From positions 35,809,627-35,873,626 of the forward strand of contig NC_090258.1 of the NCBI RefSeq assembly GCF_037325665.1: 64,000 nucleotides of DNA, read 5' to 3'. Both the position numbers and the translations under genes were made by a program. Below are positions 13,501-27,200 of this stretch, piece after piece. The notes beneath the pieces were generated by a model, which made no database searches, had not been told where the DNA came from, and saw only the letters and a program-made list of their open reading frames with translations. Positions within the stretch are counted from its first letter, which is position 1. Each line of letters begins with the position of its first letter. The DNA is from Littorina saxatilis (lineage: Eukaryota > Mollusca > Gastropoda > Littorinimorpha > Littorinidae).

Positions 13501-14842
13501 CTTGAAAGATGGTTTTGGTAAGTTCAGAAGTACATAAGTTAAAATTAACAAGGATCACCTGTTTTGCTTCGTCTATACACATCCAGGAGTTTCATGGTCT
13601 ACAGGTTTTTGTGTGCCAGTATCAATAACAAACTGGAATGGCCAGTATGAGCATTGTGCTTTCACCAGCTCTACCTATAAGGACAGAAAGTGATCCCTTG
13701 TCCCCTTGTGAAATGACTGTTTATGCTTGAGTGATCACACAGCTAATGAGGCGTGTTAAATTCAGGAACCTCACAGAGGTATTTTGCTGCCAGCTTTAGT
13801 AAGGTTCTGCTGGGTTTATGCTACCCTGTGCTATATCCAGTCCACTTACAGTCGAACCCACTTAAAACGAACACGCTAGTTACGAATTTTGACTTATAAC
13901 GTATTAGTTTTAAGTTCCCAACTGAATACCTCTTTCTTCATGCTTAAAAAAAATGCTTGAAACGAATTCTTTGTAACGAATTTATGCTTATAACGAGCAC
14001 TTTTTGGATTCCCAAACATGCATAATGTCTGTAATTTACTCACGCTTGTGGCGAAATCTTTAAACTCGTCCCGAGATCGACATATCATATCATTTGCATA
14101 ACGAACCCCTCTTTTAACAAACACGTTTTCATCGCCCCAGAGCCGCTTTGTCTCTAAAAGTCACAAGGCTACAAGGATCTGCGTGTGAGGCGAGATCAAA
14201 GGCAGGTCCATTGTGATAGCTGGGTGGCCTTCTTTATAGACACTGACCTTCTTCCCAGGGGTCATTGACCCAGTTTTAGCTATGAGAGGTGGTTCCCCTT
14301 TCATATGAGAGAGGAAACACTTCCTGCACCGGGTCAGTGACCGAGTTTAACCTATGGGGAGTTTAATCTATGGGGCGGTCTCTTTGATGTCTTGAGAGGA
14401 AACTTGGCCAGGGTAGTACATGCACCAGAACTGGTGGACACCATGAAATCGGAGATTGATCAGAATGTGCATGTACATGCTTTTACATGACTTTTTAAAT
14501 TTTACTTCTAAAATTGTGACAGTAAAAAAATCAATCAATTCTCTTAATGCGAATTTCGGTTAAGACGAACTTATTTCCCGATCCCCAGTGATTCGTCTTA
14601 AGCGAGTTCGACTGTAGTTAGAAAAAGATGCCAGGATTGTCAGGGAAAACTTATAATAGTTACTGTGTGCTGAATGTGTATGTGAATATGAAAAGAAATA
14701 AATCCACCCCTGAAACAAACACGTCACATGCTCTCCAAACCTTACATGCATTGCATGCTGAATAGAAACTGGGTCCACAAATAGTTACATCCAGTGTGTG
14801 TGTGTGTGTGTTTGTGTGTGTGCGTGTGTGTGTGTGCGGCAT

Positions 14843-14908
<66 letters not shown>

Positions 14909-15211
14909 GCATCCTGAATTACAAATGGGATCAATCAACAAGTCACACATACAGGTTGTATGCATGCATGCATGCATGTGCATACCTTATTTTCTTTTTT
15001 ACATTTTAGTTTTTCTTGTGGGCACAAGTGTTAGTCACCGTTTGGTCTGCAGACAGTAGTATAATCCTTACATTATACATGCATGTTACAGTCGTGCCCA
15101 CACCATTGTTGGCATCACCTTCATACAGAAGTTCAAGAATGCTGCCGGAGAGGACACCACTAAGTCTGCCCTCATCAACCTGGTGGACTTGGCTGGCAGG
15201 TCAGTGTTATG

Positions 15212-15246
<35 letters not shown>

Positions 15247-18200
15247 GTGAGTGCGAGTTAGAGAGAAAGACAATTATAGACAGAGACTTCAGTGTCAGAG
15301 AGGGATTGAGGGGTAGAGATTAATGAGTGCAAGCATAATTTTATACAATTGTATTTGATGAATGATATCTTTGGACAAACCTGTGAATTTCAAGATCTGC
15401 ATAACCATCTATGTGGATGATAAAATGTTATGCCATGTCTGTTGCTAATACTGTTAAAATCAGTTAAATAGCTTGTTCTGTTTTCCGTGTACATGTAGAT
15501 AGACTAAAAAATCATTGCTTAGGCAGTCACTTTCCACCTGGTGTTGATCCTGCACCTCAGACGATGAGTGAACCGCATTGAGATTACGTACCACTGCGCC
15601 ACCAAATGTACACTTTATATCAGATTACACACACGACACACGACACACACACACAGACACACACAGAGATAACACCATATAGCGGCTAATTCTCAGATGG
15701 CACCATATTGTATCTTTGGTCAAAACGCGTACAGGCCTTTGGCGCTTCTTGCCTTCGACTATGTCCCATCGGAATTTGGTTGAGGGGGACAAATGTCCCA
15801 TTGCCTTTTTCTCCCAGGCTAAACCCTGCTTAATTAGAATACCTCAGCTTTTGGGGCGGTTCTGTTATTCATCTTTGTCAAGTTTTTACTTTTCAATGTT
15901 TGTTATTGGATTATTGTCATGCAGCTAGACTTTCAGTCGCGCCATGTGAGACTATGTTTCTGTTTGATGATTGACAGTGAGCGTGCGGAGAGCACTGGAG
16001 CGACCGGTGATCGTCTCAAAGAGGGCGCTGCCATCAACCAGTCACTGTCATGTCTGGGAAACTGCATCTCCGCTCTGGCCGACAATTCTCAGGGAAAGAA
16101 TGTCAAAGGTGAGTGCAGCTTGTGTAGAAAACGCACACATGCATGAGGTGTCCCCAAAGCTCTGATCACATTTTAGCACTTGAATTTAGGTTTGAACAGG
16201 TAGGTATTCTGTTATATGTTTCCTGTGCAAAACACAACTTCCAACACAATGGTCAGAAGTGAGGAGAAAGTGACCTTTAAAGCCAATGGATGATGAACAT
16301 GTTTGGGACAATTAATACAGGAAAATGTATGAGTTTACAACTGCATTTGCCATAAAGTAGCTGCAGGGATACATGCTGCAAAAAAGTGATCTGAAAATGA
16401 GGGCACACAACAGAACTTGAGACTTCAGCCAATTGTAAGTGTAGAGTACAGTATGCCGTCTAGCTTCTAGAGCCTCGTTCTAACTTTAAAGGAAGAACTT
16501 TAGTGGTGTGGTGAAAGAAGATCTATAGATTTATGATAATATATTTTAAATGTGATTTGTCTGGGTTAATTATCATGTTTCTCTGTTTGTCTAATGATTG
16601 AATGCGTTTTCTGCATTTCTGAAGCCCCATGCTCTCCGTGCAATCAAGGGGGAGATATTAAGTTACTGTGAAATGTTGGTTTTCATTGCAGTGCCTTTCC
16701 GCGACTCCTCCCTGACCAAACTGCTGAAGAACGCCCTGGGGGGCAACAGCAAAACTATCATGGTCAGTTGATGACATTTTGCATCCTATCAGCTGATGTG
16801 CATGTATGACAATTACCACTTGAGGTCTGATCAAGTGACACTATCGCGTATGTTAGCTTGATTGAAACTCAAATTAAGGGGATTTTGGGGTGTACTATGC
16901 AAGTTTGTTGTTGCGAGAGATGTGGCATTGATGTATTAAAGTTAAGCAATGACTGATGATTGTGGCTTGACGTCAGTCAAGGGCCCCATTGGATTTGTTA
17001 CATGCTGGTGAGGCTGACCCACTGACTTTATGATGAGTGGGTTAAATTGTCTGTATTGTACTTGTGTTACATGCTGGTGAGGCTGACCCACTGACTTTAT
17101 GATGAGTACATGGGTTAAATTGTCTGTTCAGTACAGTACTTATGCTGGCCTTTATCCTTATTTGGCTATTATGGGTAGTACTTTCATAGATGTACTTGTA
17201 GTGCGTATGTGTTAAATGGTTCATTCTCCTCTTATGTAGCGAGCATGCTGTACAAGTGAACATCTTGTGTGCGGTTTGTTTTGTTTTAGTACTGTGTATG
17301 TGTATGATTTTCTTGTGACAGCATGTTTTTGGGTACAATGTAGTTGTAACAAAATGTTGTTTCTGTTTAGATTGCTGCTCTGAGCCCTGCAGACATCAAC
17401 TATGAGGAGACTCTGTCTACACTGAGATACGGTGAGCCTTCATTTCATAACAGTAACCACAGGTGTAAAGCATCAGTGGGCCATGGGGCGAATTGCACTT
17501 TCAGACAGTGTTTAAGATTTGAACATGGTTTTTTCTTGCGTTTTTGAAAATCTTTTACGTAAAAATTGTTGCGTGTCAGTTTGCACTAAGTTTTTAGCGA
17601 AAAACCAAAGTTGAGGGTGAGGGTAAGGGAGGGGAATAAAAGGTCAGAGAAGGGAACAGTGGTTAATAAAGTAAGTGCCATTTTAGTTTTGCAGCTGAAG
17701 AAAAGTAATTTGGAAAAGAATGACATAGTTGGAGCAAACCTGAGGAAAATGCAGTGTAGAACAGCAAAGTCCCAGCAGTAGTAACTACAGGCATTCGACA
17801 CAAGGTGGGCAGGGCTTATGTCTTGGATGTCACATGGTTTGGGTGAATTTGAGTACATCATTTACTACAGTTTCTACAAGGTAGGAGACTGATTCCTGCA
17901 GAGCCTCTTGACCTCTGCGGCAAACTTCGAATTCCTGCCATACACAGCTTAGCAAAGCAACACAATGGCTATGGTAGCATCAAGCATATATTAAACTATA
18001 GAACAGTAGCAGATTTATACCAATTAGACGTTGCTACTGCTGATATTCTGCAAAATGGCATGGAATTTTGAAAATCCTATGTTGCTCTGGATGGAACGGA
18101 AGTTAGAAATGACTTACTTCCCCTTAAAAGCACACCAAGACAACCAGCTCAATTTTTGGGTTGCATCCCATCATTATGAAGTTGCGGAAAGAATCAAGGC

Positions 18201-21200
18201 ATGGGAAAGTTGGCGGTGAACAGACGTCAGATCGACTGACGAACCCTGATAACTTTTTAATGGGCGGTTCTGGTGAGGTTATGCCCCCTCTTTCTTTCGG
18301 CTGGTAACTGGCGCCACCTCACGGCAAGATCACATGAGAAAGGGAAAAAACCTTGCATTGGTCCCAAATAGCATATTGGTTTGGTAACAGTTCGTGTGTA
18401 AGTCGTGCATTTTATACGGTAAACAGACAATGGTCAGTTCTGGTGAGGTTATGCCCCTTCTTTCTTTCGGCTGGTAACTGGCACCACCTCGCGGCAAGAT
18501 CACAGGAGTTGTCTGGCGTTATCACCCTAGAAGCGCTCATTGTGCTTAGTTAAAGGGTCACATGTGCAGGTAGCATGCGCATCTTTTCTGTCATGCACCA
18601 CAGCATTTCCGTTCCGTCTAGAACGACAGAGTTTTACCTTGTTATTGTAGTGGTCTTGAGAGCGTGTCAGGCCCCGCCCACTTTAACCCCCCCCGCGCGT
18701 GACGTGTGCCTGTGGTAGTAACAGTAACAGTGTGTGCAGAATGTGATGCATGCTTGCAGTTGACTGTTAAGTAATAGGAAAGTTAATGATGATGAATAAC
18801 ATATTAATGGATGCATCAAGAAAACAGTTTTGTCTTAGGAAATTAAGCTAGTTCCAGCAGTAGTTGCAGTCACAAAGTGCAGAATGTGACACGTGCTTGC
18901 AGCTGACCGTGCGAAGCAGATCAAGACGAAGGCGACGGTGAACGAGGACCCCACAGACAAACTGATCCGTGAGCTGCAGGAAGAAAACGAGAAGCTGAAG
19001 GCCATGCTGTCCGGCGACACCAAGATGGTGGTCATGAAGGACGATGACGAGGACCTCAGCGACGCAGGTGTGTCTTGTCACTCATCTACCTGTGTATTCT
19101 CATTTTCATTTTTATGACCACATGGTCCCATTACTGGGAAATTTGGTTCACTTTCCCCCAGTTGAAAGCTAAGCAGCAATAAGAGTTGCCCAACGAAGGT
19201 GTGTGCAATTTTAGGAATAATCTGCCACCTGCACTTATTTATGGCAGGATAACAGAGGCCTTTTAAATGCCACAATGGTGACACGGGGGTTTGACATAGC
19301 AGACCTGTTTACTCATACAATTTTGCCGTATTTTGTATGCCAAAGTTCCTAGAATACGATAAATATGCTGGTTGATAAGAAAGTACAACGATTACAAAAT
19401 ATAATACTTTTTTATTTATTTATTGCATCTTTAAATTGAATGCGGGTTGTGTACGCGATTGGCCATGGATAAAATAAACTAAATAAAGAAAATACACTGA
19501 ATATTTTGAAAATACACTAATTCTCTGTGGAAAATACACCAATTGTTCTAATTAGGTAAACAGGTCTCACATAGATACCATCTCTGAGTGTGCACATAAG
19601 ACTTGTGTCTGTCCCGACCCAGATTGGAACCCATGACCTGAGGATCACAGGTCCAGTGCTCTGAGCTGAACTGAGCTACCGGTCTGTAGGCGTAGACAGG
19701 ATTGGATACCATGACCTGAGGATCACATGTCCAGTGCTCTGAGCTGAACTGAGCTACCGGTCTGTAGGCGTAGACAGGATTGGATACCATGACCTGAGGA
19801 TCACAGGTCCAGTGCTCTGAGCTGAACTGAGCTACCGGTCTGTAGGCGTAGACAGGATTGGATACCATGACCTGAGGATCACAGGTCCAGTGCTCTGAGC
19901 TGAACTGAGCTACCCGTCTGTAGGCGTAGACAGGATTGGATACCATGACCTGAGGATCACAGGTCCAGTGCTCTGAGCTGAACTGAGCTACCGGTCTGTA
20001 GGCGTAGACAGGATTGGATACCATGACCTGAGGATCACAGGTCCAGTGCTCTGAGCTGAACTGAGCTACCGGTCTGTAGGCGTAGACAGGATTGGATACC
20101 ATGACCTGAGGATCACAGGTCCAGTGCTCTGAGCTGAACTGAGCTACCGGTCTGTAGGCGTAGACAGGATTGGATACCATGACCTGAGGATCACAGGTCC
20201 AGTGCTCTGAGCTGAACTGAGCTACCCGTCTGTAGGCGTAGACAGGATTGGATACCATGACCTGAGGATCACAGGTCCAGTGCTCTGAGCTGAACTGAGC
20301 TACCGGTCTGTAGGCGTAGACAGGATTGGATACCATGACCTGAGGATCACAGGTCCAGTGCTCTGAGCTGAACTGAGCTACCGGTCTGTAGGCGTAGACA
20401 GGATTGGATACCATGACCTGAGGATCACAGGTCCAGTGCTCTGAGCTGAACTGAGCTACCCGTCTGTAGGCGTAGACAGGATTGGATACCATGACCTGAG
20501 GATCACAGGTCCAGTGCTCTGAGCTGAACTGAGCTACCGGTCTGTAGGCGTAGACAGGATTGGATACCATGACCTGAGGATCACAGGTCCAGTGCTCTGA
20601 GCTGAACTGAGCTACCGGTCTGTAGGCGTAGACAGGATTGGATACCATGACCTGAGGATCACAGGTCCAGTGCTCTGAGCTGAACTGAGCTACCGGTCTG
20701 TAGGCGTAGACAGGATTGGATACCATGACCTGAGGATCACAGGTCCAGTGCTCTGAGCTGAACTGAGCTACGAGTCTGTAGGCGTAGACAGGATTGGATA
20801 CCATGACCTGAGGATCACAGGTCCAGTGCTCTGAGCTGAACTGAGCTACCGGTCTGTAGGCGTAGACAGGATTGGATACCATGACCTAAGGATCACAGGT
20901 CCAGTGCTCTGAGCTGAACTGAGCTACCCGTCTGTAGGCGTAGACAGGATTGGATACCATGACCTGAGAATCACAGGTCCAGTGCTCTGAGCTGAACTGA
21001 GCTACCGGTCTGTAGGCGTAGACAGGATTGGATACCATGACCTGAGGATCACAGGTCCAGTGCTCTGAGCTGAACTGAGCTACCGGTCTGTAGGCGTAGA
21101 CAGGATTGGATACCATGACCTGAGGATCACAGGTCCAGTGCTCTGAGCTGAACTGAGCTACCGGTCTGTAGGCGTAGACAGGATTGGATACCATGACCTG

Positions 21201-24200
21201 AGGATCACAGGTCCAGTGCTCTGAGCTGAACTGAGCTACCGGTCTGTAGGCGTAGACAGGATTGGATACCATGACCTGAGGATCACAGGTCCAGTGCTCT
21301 GAGCTGAACTGAGCTACCGGTCTAGTCTGTAGGCGTAGACAGGATTGGATACCATGACCTGAGGATCACAGGTCCAGTGCTCTGAGCTGAACTGAGCTAC
21401 GAGTCTGTAGGCGTAGACAGGATTGGATACCATGACCTGAGGATCACAGGTCCAGTGCTCTGAGCTGAACTGAGCTACCGGTCTGTAGGCGTAGACAGGA
21501 TTGGATACCATTCTCATGACTGATTTGCTTGACATACTTACAGATACTGCATGTGCAGAGAAACCACAACACAATACACACAGGAACTATTAGACACAGT
21601 GTAAAGAACTGACTATATGGAAATTTAATCCAGACAAGCCTCTAAACCAATTAGGGCCATTAACCAGGTGGTATGCTAAAGCCAATTGTGCAGAAATGTC
21701 ATTGACACTTCTTTTATACAGTCCAGTTGCAGAGACTCGACAACCTTTGGTACAGAGTAGTTACACGACCAGTCGCAGTTTGCTTTAGATACTTTGAGAC
21801 TTTATTTTCTCACTGCTTTGAAGTGTTAACAGGGGGTTCCACTGTACGTTGTGTGGTGTGTGTCAGAGCTGGCCAGTACAAGTCACTGTATTGAAGTCTT
21901 TAAGGGAGGTTCCACTGTACGTTGCGTGGTTTTTGTCAGAGCTGGCCAAGCTGAAGGAGGAGATGGAGGAGGAGTACAAGTCGCGCCTGGAGAACAACCA
22001 GAAGGAGATGGACGAAATGGCCAAGAGCTTTGAGGAGAAACTCAAGGAGGCTGGGCTTACTGGAGTGAGTTTTGTCACACACACACACGTACACCTTTTT
22101 TACACACACACATTTTTTTCTCATTCATTGTTTGTCCCTACACGTTATTATTTTGAAACTTGCTCTGTTTTCTGGCGCATTTTTTTCCACAAATATTTTT
22201 CTTTGGTAAGAGTGTTTTTGAGGGTTAATTTTTGTTGGGGGGGGGCAAACAAAAAATCTTAAATTCAATTGTACAGATATCCTTTTCAAGGAACAAGGTA
22301 AATTATTATTTTTTGCCATGCATGGTTTGTAAATGTGGTGAGTTTACTGTAAGATAAACAAGTCATGTAGCTGAAATTTAGCGTTAAAGAAACAAAGACA
22401 GGTGGTTATTGGTCACTTGACTGTGGCAGGGTAACACTGGGGCAGCGGAGATGGCAGAGAAGAGGAAGACGGTGCCACACATCTACAACCTCAACATGGA
22501 CCCTCAGCTGACCGGGCACATTGTCCATTTCATCGACGCCGCAGAAATCACCATCGGCAACGGCCGTGAGCAGAGCACTGAGCTTGTCCTCAAGGGTCCT
22601 GGGTAAGCTCTAGTTCATCCGTTCATTTCTTCATGCGTTAATACGTTATAACATTCTGTCTTTCTCTATCATTCCTTCCTTCCTTGCTTCCTTCATTCAT
22701 TCATTCATTCATTCGTTCATTAATTAATTCATACATTCATTCATGCCTTCCTTCCCTCCTTGCTTCCCTCCTTCCTTCCCTTATTCCTTGCTTCCCCTCT
22801 CTACTTACCTTCCTCTCTCCCTTCAGATGGTTGGTTCGTGTTTTGATCTTTTGTTATTTTTAGTCAACAAAGCAGTACAAAACATGTGTGGCCTGTATTT
22901 AAGAATAGAGCTGACTTCTTCAATCTCATTTGATTTTAGCAGTTAATAACAGTATACTGAAATCATTTATGTGAGTATTTTTGATGCTTAGCCTATATTT
23001 GTGTGTACTGTACTTGCACAAAATGCATACATTTTATAAAGTTGAACCCGCCTCCACAATAACGTCTTAAAAAATGCTTAAATATACAGAGGTTATGAAC
23101 AGAAAGATAGAGAAAACAGGGTCTTAACACTATTGTGACTAGCACTGCCACGGCGTTTACGTCCTGCCTGCCCAAGCTTGCCACCAAGAAACTTCCCAAA
23201 AATCAGTAACTGTAAAGAAATCTGTCTAGCAAGCTTGAATTAAGTCCAATCACCATCAAATTTTGTGTACTAATTCAAAAATGGATGCCCAGTTCAGTCG
23301 TGCTATTTATAAGTTTGTCACGCGATTTGTTTTAGCAAAGGGGGGGTGAAAGGGGGATAATTTGTGTTTTTTAACGTTTTTTTGTGTGTGTTTTATTTTC
23401 TACTGCTTTTTTTAAAAGTTATTTTTTAACAGAAAGTATTATAAATAATGTTATAACCAAACAAGGTGTAAAACCTATGAATTAGCTGAAATATTGTTAA
23501 CATTGTACACAGAAATAAGGAGACAGTACAAAGAAAAAAACAAGCAAATCACGCATTCACTCACAGCATCCTGACTCAAATGAAACAAAACTGTAGATCT
23601 AACACTCACCAAATGATGTCTAGGTAATCCATATTGAATATAAGTCACATTTTCACAACAAAGTACCAACTGTACACCTATGAACAATTCCAAAAGGATT
23701 TGAAGGCTCCAGCCATCCATTGTTATCAGTGCTGCCACGCCCCCATACCTCCTGCACGATTCCGAGATACATGTTCGTCTAGCAGTATCACCGCCAACCA
23801 CGTGTAGTTTGCCGACTCGTACTAGCAACAACGGGACTGTTTCTTCCTCACTTTCACTGCTTGTATCGCTTTCGTGAGGCGAAAACGATACGTCCGAATC
23901 ATGCTCTACGGGATCCTCTAGGTCCAACATCCGGAGAATCTCCTCCCGAGACAAGGCTTGCCTTTGATTCATTTTTTTTCCTCAAAAACGCACACAAATC
24001 AGGCGGATTTGCAAATGGCAGAAGGGGACGCCAAGTGTATCAAGGGAAACAACTCAATTTATTTGCAAGCTTCAAAAACCGGGAAGCAATCACGAGTCGT
24101 GTACCCTCTATGGCTGGTACTGAAAAATGCGCTTCCCGTCCATGGGCGTGTCAGCGCTGGTACTGATTTATCAGTGTCCCGTCGCGAAAGTGTTAAGATG

Positions 24201-27200
24201 GAGGGAATCCTAGATTGGGTGTCTTAAAAGGGAGGTTCTAGTCGGTAGTCACTTGCTGGGCAATTTAAAAGGGAGGTTCCTCTGTACTGACTCGCTGTGT
24301 GTTGACTGTGTGACAGCATTGCGGGACTCCACTGTACTGACTCGCTGTGTGTTGACTGTGACAGCATTGCAGGACTCCACTGTACTGACTCGCTGTGTGT
24401 TGACTGTGTGACAGCATTGCAGGACTCCACTGTACTGACTCGCTGTGTGTTGACTGTGACAGCATTGCAGGACTCCACTGTACTGACTCGCTGTGTGTTG
24501 ACTGTGTGACAACATTGCGGAACTCCACTGTACTGACTCGCTGTGTATTGACTGTGACAGCATTGCGGGACTCCACTGTACTGACTCGCTGTGTGTTGAC
24601 TGTGTGACAGCATTGCGGGACTCCACTGTACTGACTCGCTGTGTGTTGACTGTGTGACAGCATTGCGGGACTCCACTGTACTGACTCACTGTGTGATGAC
24701 TGTGTGACAGCATTGCAGGACTCCACTGTACTGACTCGCTGTGTGTTGACTGTGTGACAGTATTGCAGGACTCCACTGTACTGACTCGCTGTGTGTTGAC
24801 TGTGTGACAGAATTGCGGGACTCCACTGTACTGACTCGCTGTGTGTTGACTGTGACAGAATTGCAGGACTCCACTGTACTGACTCGCTGTGTGTTGACTG
24901 TGTGACAGCATTGCGGGACACCACTGTACTGACTCGCTGTGTGTTGACTGTGACAGCATTGCAGGACTCCACTGTACTGACTCGCTGTGTGTTGACTGTG
25001 TGACAGCATTGCGGGACTCCACTGTACTGACTCGCTGTGTGTTGACTGTGTGACAGCATTGCGGGACTCCACTGTACTGACTCGCTGTGTGTTGACTGTG
25101 ACAGCATTGCGGGACTCCACTGTACTGACTCGCTGTGTGTTGACTGTGTGACAGCATTGCGGGACTCCACTGTACTGACTCGCTGTGTGTTGACTGTGTG
25201 ACAGCATTGCGGGACTCCACTGTACTGACTCACTGTGTGTTGACTGTGTGACAGCATTGCGGGACTCCACTGTACTGACTCGCTGTGTGTTGACTGTGAC
25301 AGCATTGCAGGACTCCACTGTACTGACTCGCTGTGTGTTGACTGTGACAGCATTGCAGGACTCCACTGTACTGACTCGCTGTGTGTTGACTGTGTAACAG
25401 CATTGCAGGACTCCACTGTACTGACTCGCTGTGTGTTGACTGTGACAGCATTGCGGGACTCCACTGTACTGACTCGCTGTGTGTTGACTGTGACAGCATT
25501 GCAGGACTCCACTGTACTGACTCGCTGTGTGTTGACTGTGACAGCATTGCAGGACTCCACTGTACTGACTCGCTGTGTGTTGACTGTGTGACAGCATTGC
25601 GGGACTCCACTGTACTGACTCGCTGTGTGTTGACTGTGTAACAGCATTGCAGGACTCCACTGTACTGACTCGCTGTGTGTTGACTGTGACAGCATTGCAG
25701 GACTCCACTGTACTGACTCGCTGTGTGTTGACTGTGTAACAGCATTGCGGGACTCCACTGTACTGACTCGCTGTGTGTTGACTGTGACAGCATTGCAGGA
25801 CTCCACTGTACTGACTCGCTGTGTGTTGACTGTGTGACAGCATTGCAGGACTCCACTGTACTGACTCGCTGTGTGTTGACTGTGTGACAGCATTGCAGGA
25901 CTCCACTGTACTGACTCGCTGTGTGTTGACTGTGTGACAGCATTGCGGGACTCCACTGTACTGACTCGCTGTGTGTTGACTGTGTGACAGCATTGCGGGA
26001 CTCCACTGTACTGACTCGCTGTGTGTTGACTGTGACAGCATTGCAGGACTCCACTGTACTGACTCGCTGTGTGTTGACTGTGACAGCATTGCAGGACTCC
26101 ACTGTACTGACTCACTGTGTGTTGACTGTGTGACAGCATTGCGGGACTCCACTGTACTGACTCGCTGTGTGTTGACTGTGTGACAGCATTGCGGGACTCC
26201 ACTGTACTGACTCGCTGTGTGTTGACTGTGACAGCATTGCAGGACTCCACTGTACTGACTCGCTGTGTGTTGACTGTGTGACAGCATTGCGGGACTCCAC
26301 TGTACTGACTCACTGTGTGATGACTGTGTGACAACATTGCGGGACCCCAGTGTACTGACTCGCTGTGTGTTGACTGTGTGACAGCATTGCAGGACTCCAC
26401 TGTACTGACTCGCTGTGTGTTGACTGTGTGACAACATTGCGGGACTCCACTGTACTGACTCGCTGTGTGTTGACTGTGTGACAGCATTGCAGGACTCCAC
26501 TGTACTGACTCGCTGTGTGTTGACTGTGTGACATAATTGCAGGACTCCACTGTACTGACTCGCTGTGTGTTGACTGTGTGACAGCATTGCAGGACTCCAC
26601 TGTACTGACTCGCTGTGTGTTGACTGTGTGACAGCATTGCGGGACTCCACTGTACTGACTCGCTGTGTGTTGACTGTGTGACAGCATTGCGGGACTCCAC
26701 TGTACTGACTCGCTGTGTGTTGACTGTGTGACAACATTGCGGAACTCCACTGTACTGACTCGCTGTGTATTGACTGTGACAGCATTGCGGGACTCCACTG
26801 TACTGACTCGCTGTGTGTTGACTGTGTAACAGCATTGCGGGACTCCACGCAGAGCTGCGGAAAGACGATGGCGACAAGTACTCCCTGGAGCCGCTGGACA
26901 AGAACGCCCGCACCATGCTCAACGGCAAGGCTGTGGTGGAGAAGGTCCCCATCAAGCACAACGACAGGTCAGTACGCAGGGAAAGACTTGGTGTCAGAAC
27001 TTTCTGTGAGTTTTACAGACTGGAGGTGCTGAACCAGGAGAAATACGGTCAGCCTATCAGTCCCATTGGACTCATTGGACCGTAAGCTGCCCCCAAAAAC
27101 CTCCCAACCCCCAAAATTCGATTAGGTGACCTGCCCCATCCTATTTTGTCCGCAGACACTTACACTTATTTCCACCACTCTGAAGATGAAAATTAAGATT

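Noticed and set aside
19548-21574. Minus-strand 26-residue repeat protein ([10 protein letters not shown]...)
   Set aside because: Product of a 78-bp satellite derived from a SINE tRNA head; no start context, domain or signal.
22993-23199. Short minus-strand frame near the piggyBac left end
   Set aside because: No homology recognised; crosses the element border.
24265-26961. Minus-strand frames of 898, 757 and 323 codons
   Set aside because: They lie wholly in the 48/50-bp array; several frames are open at once and the sequence derives from the kinesin exon 12 acceptor on the other strand.
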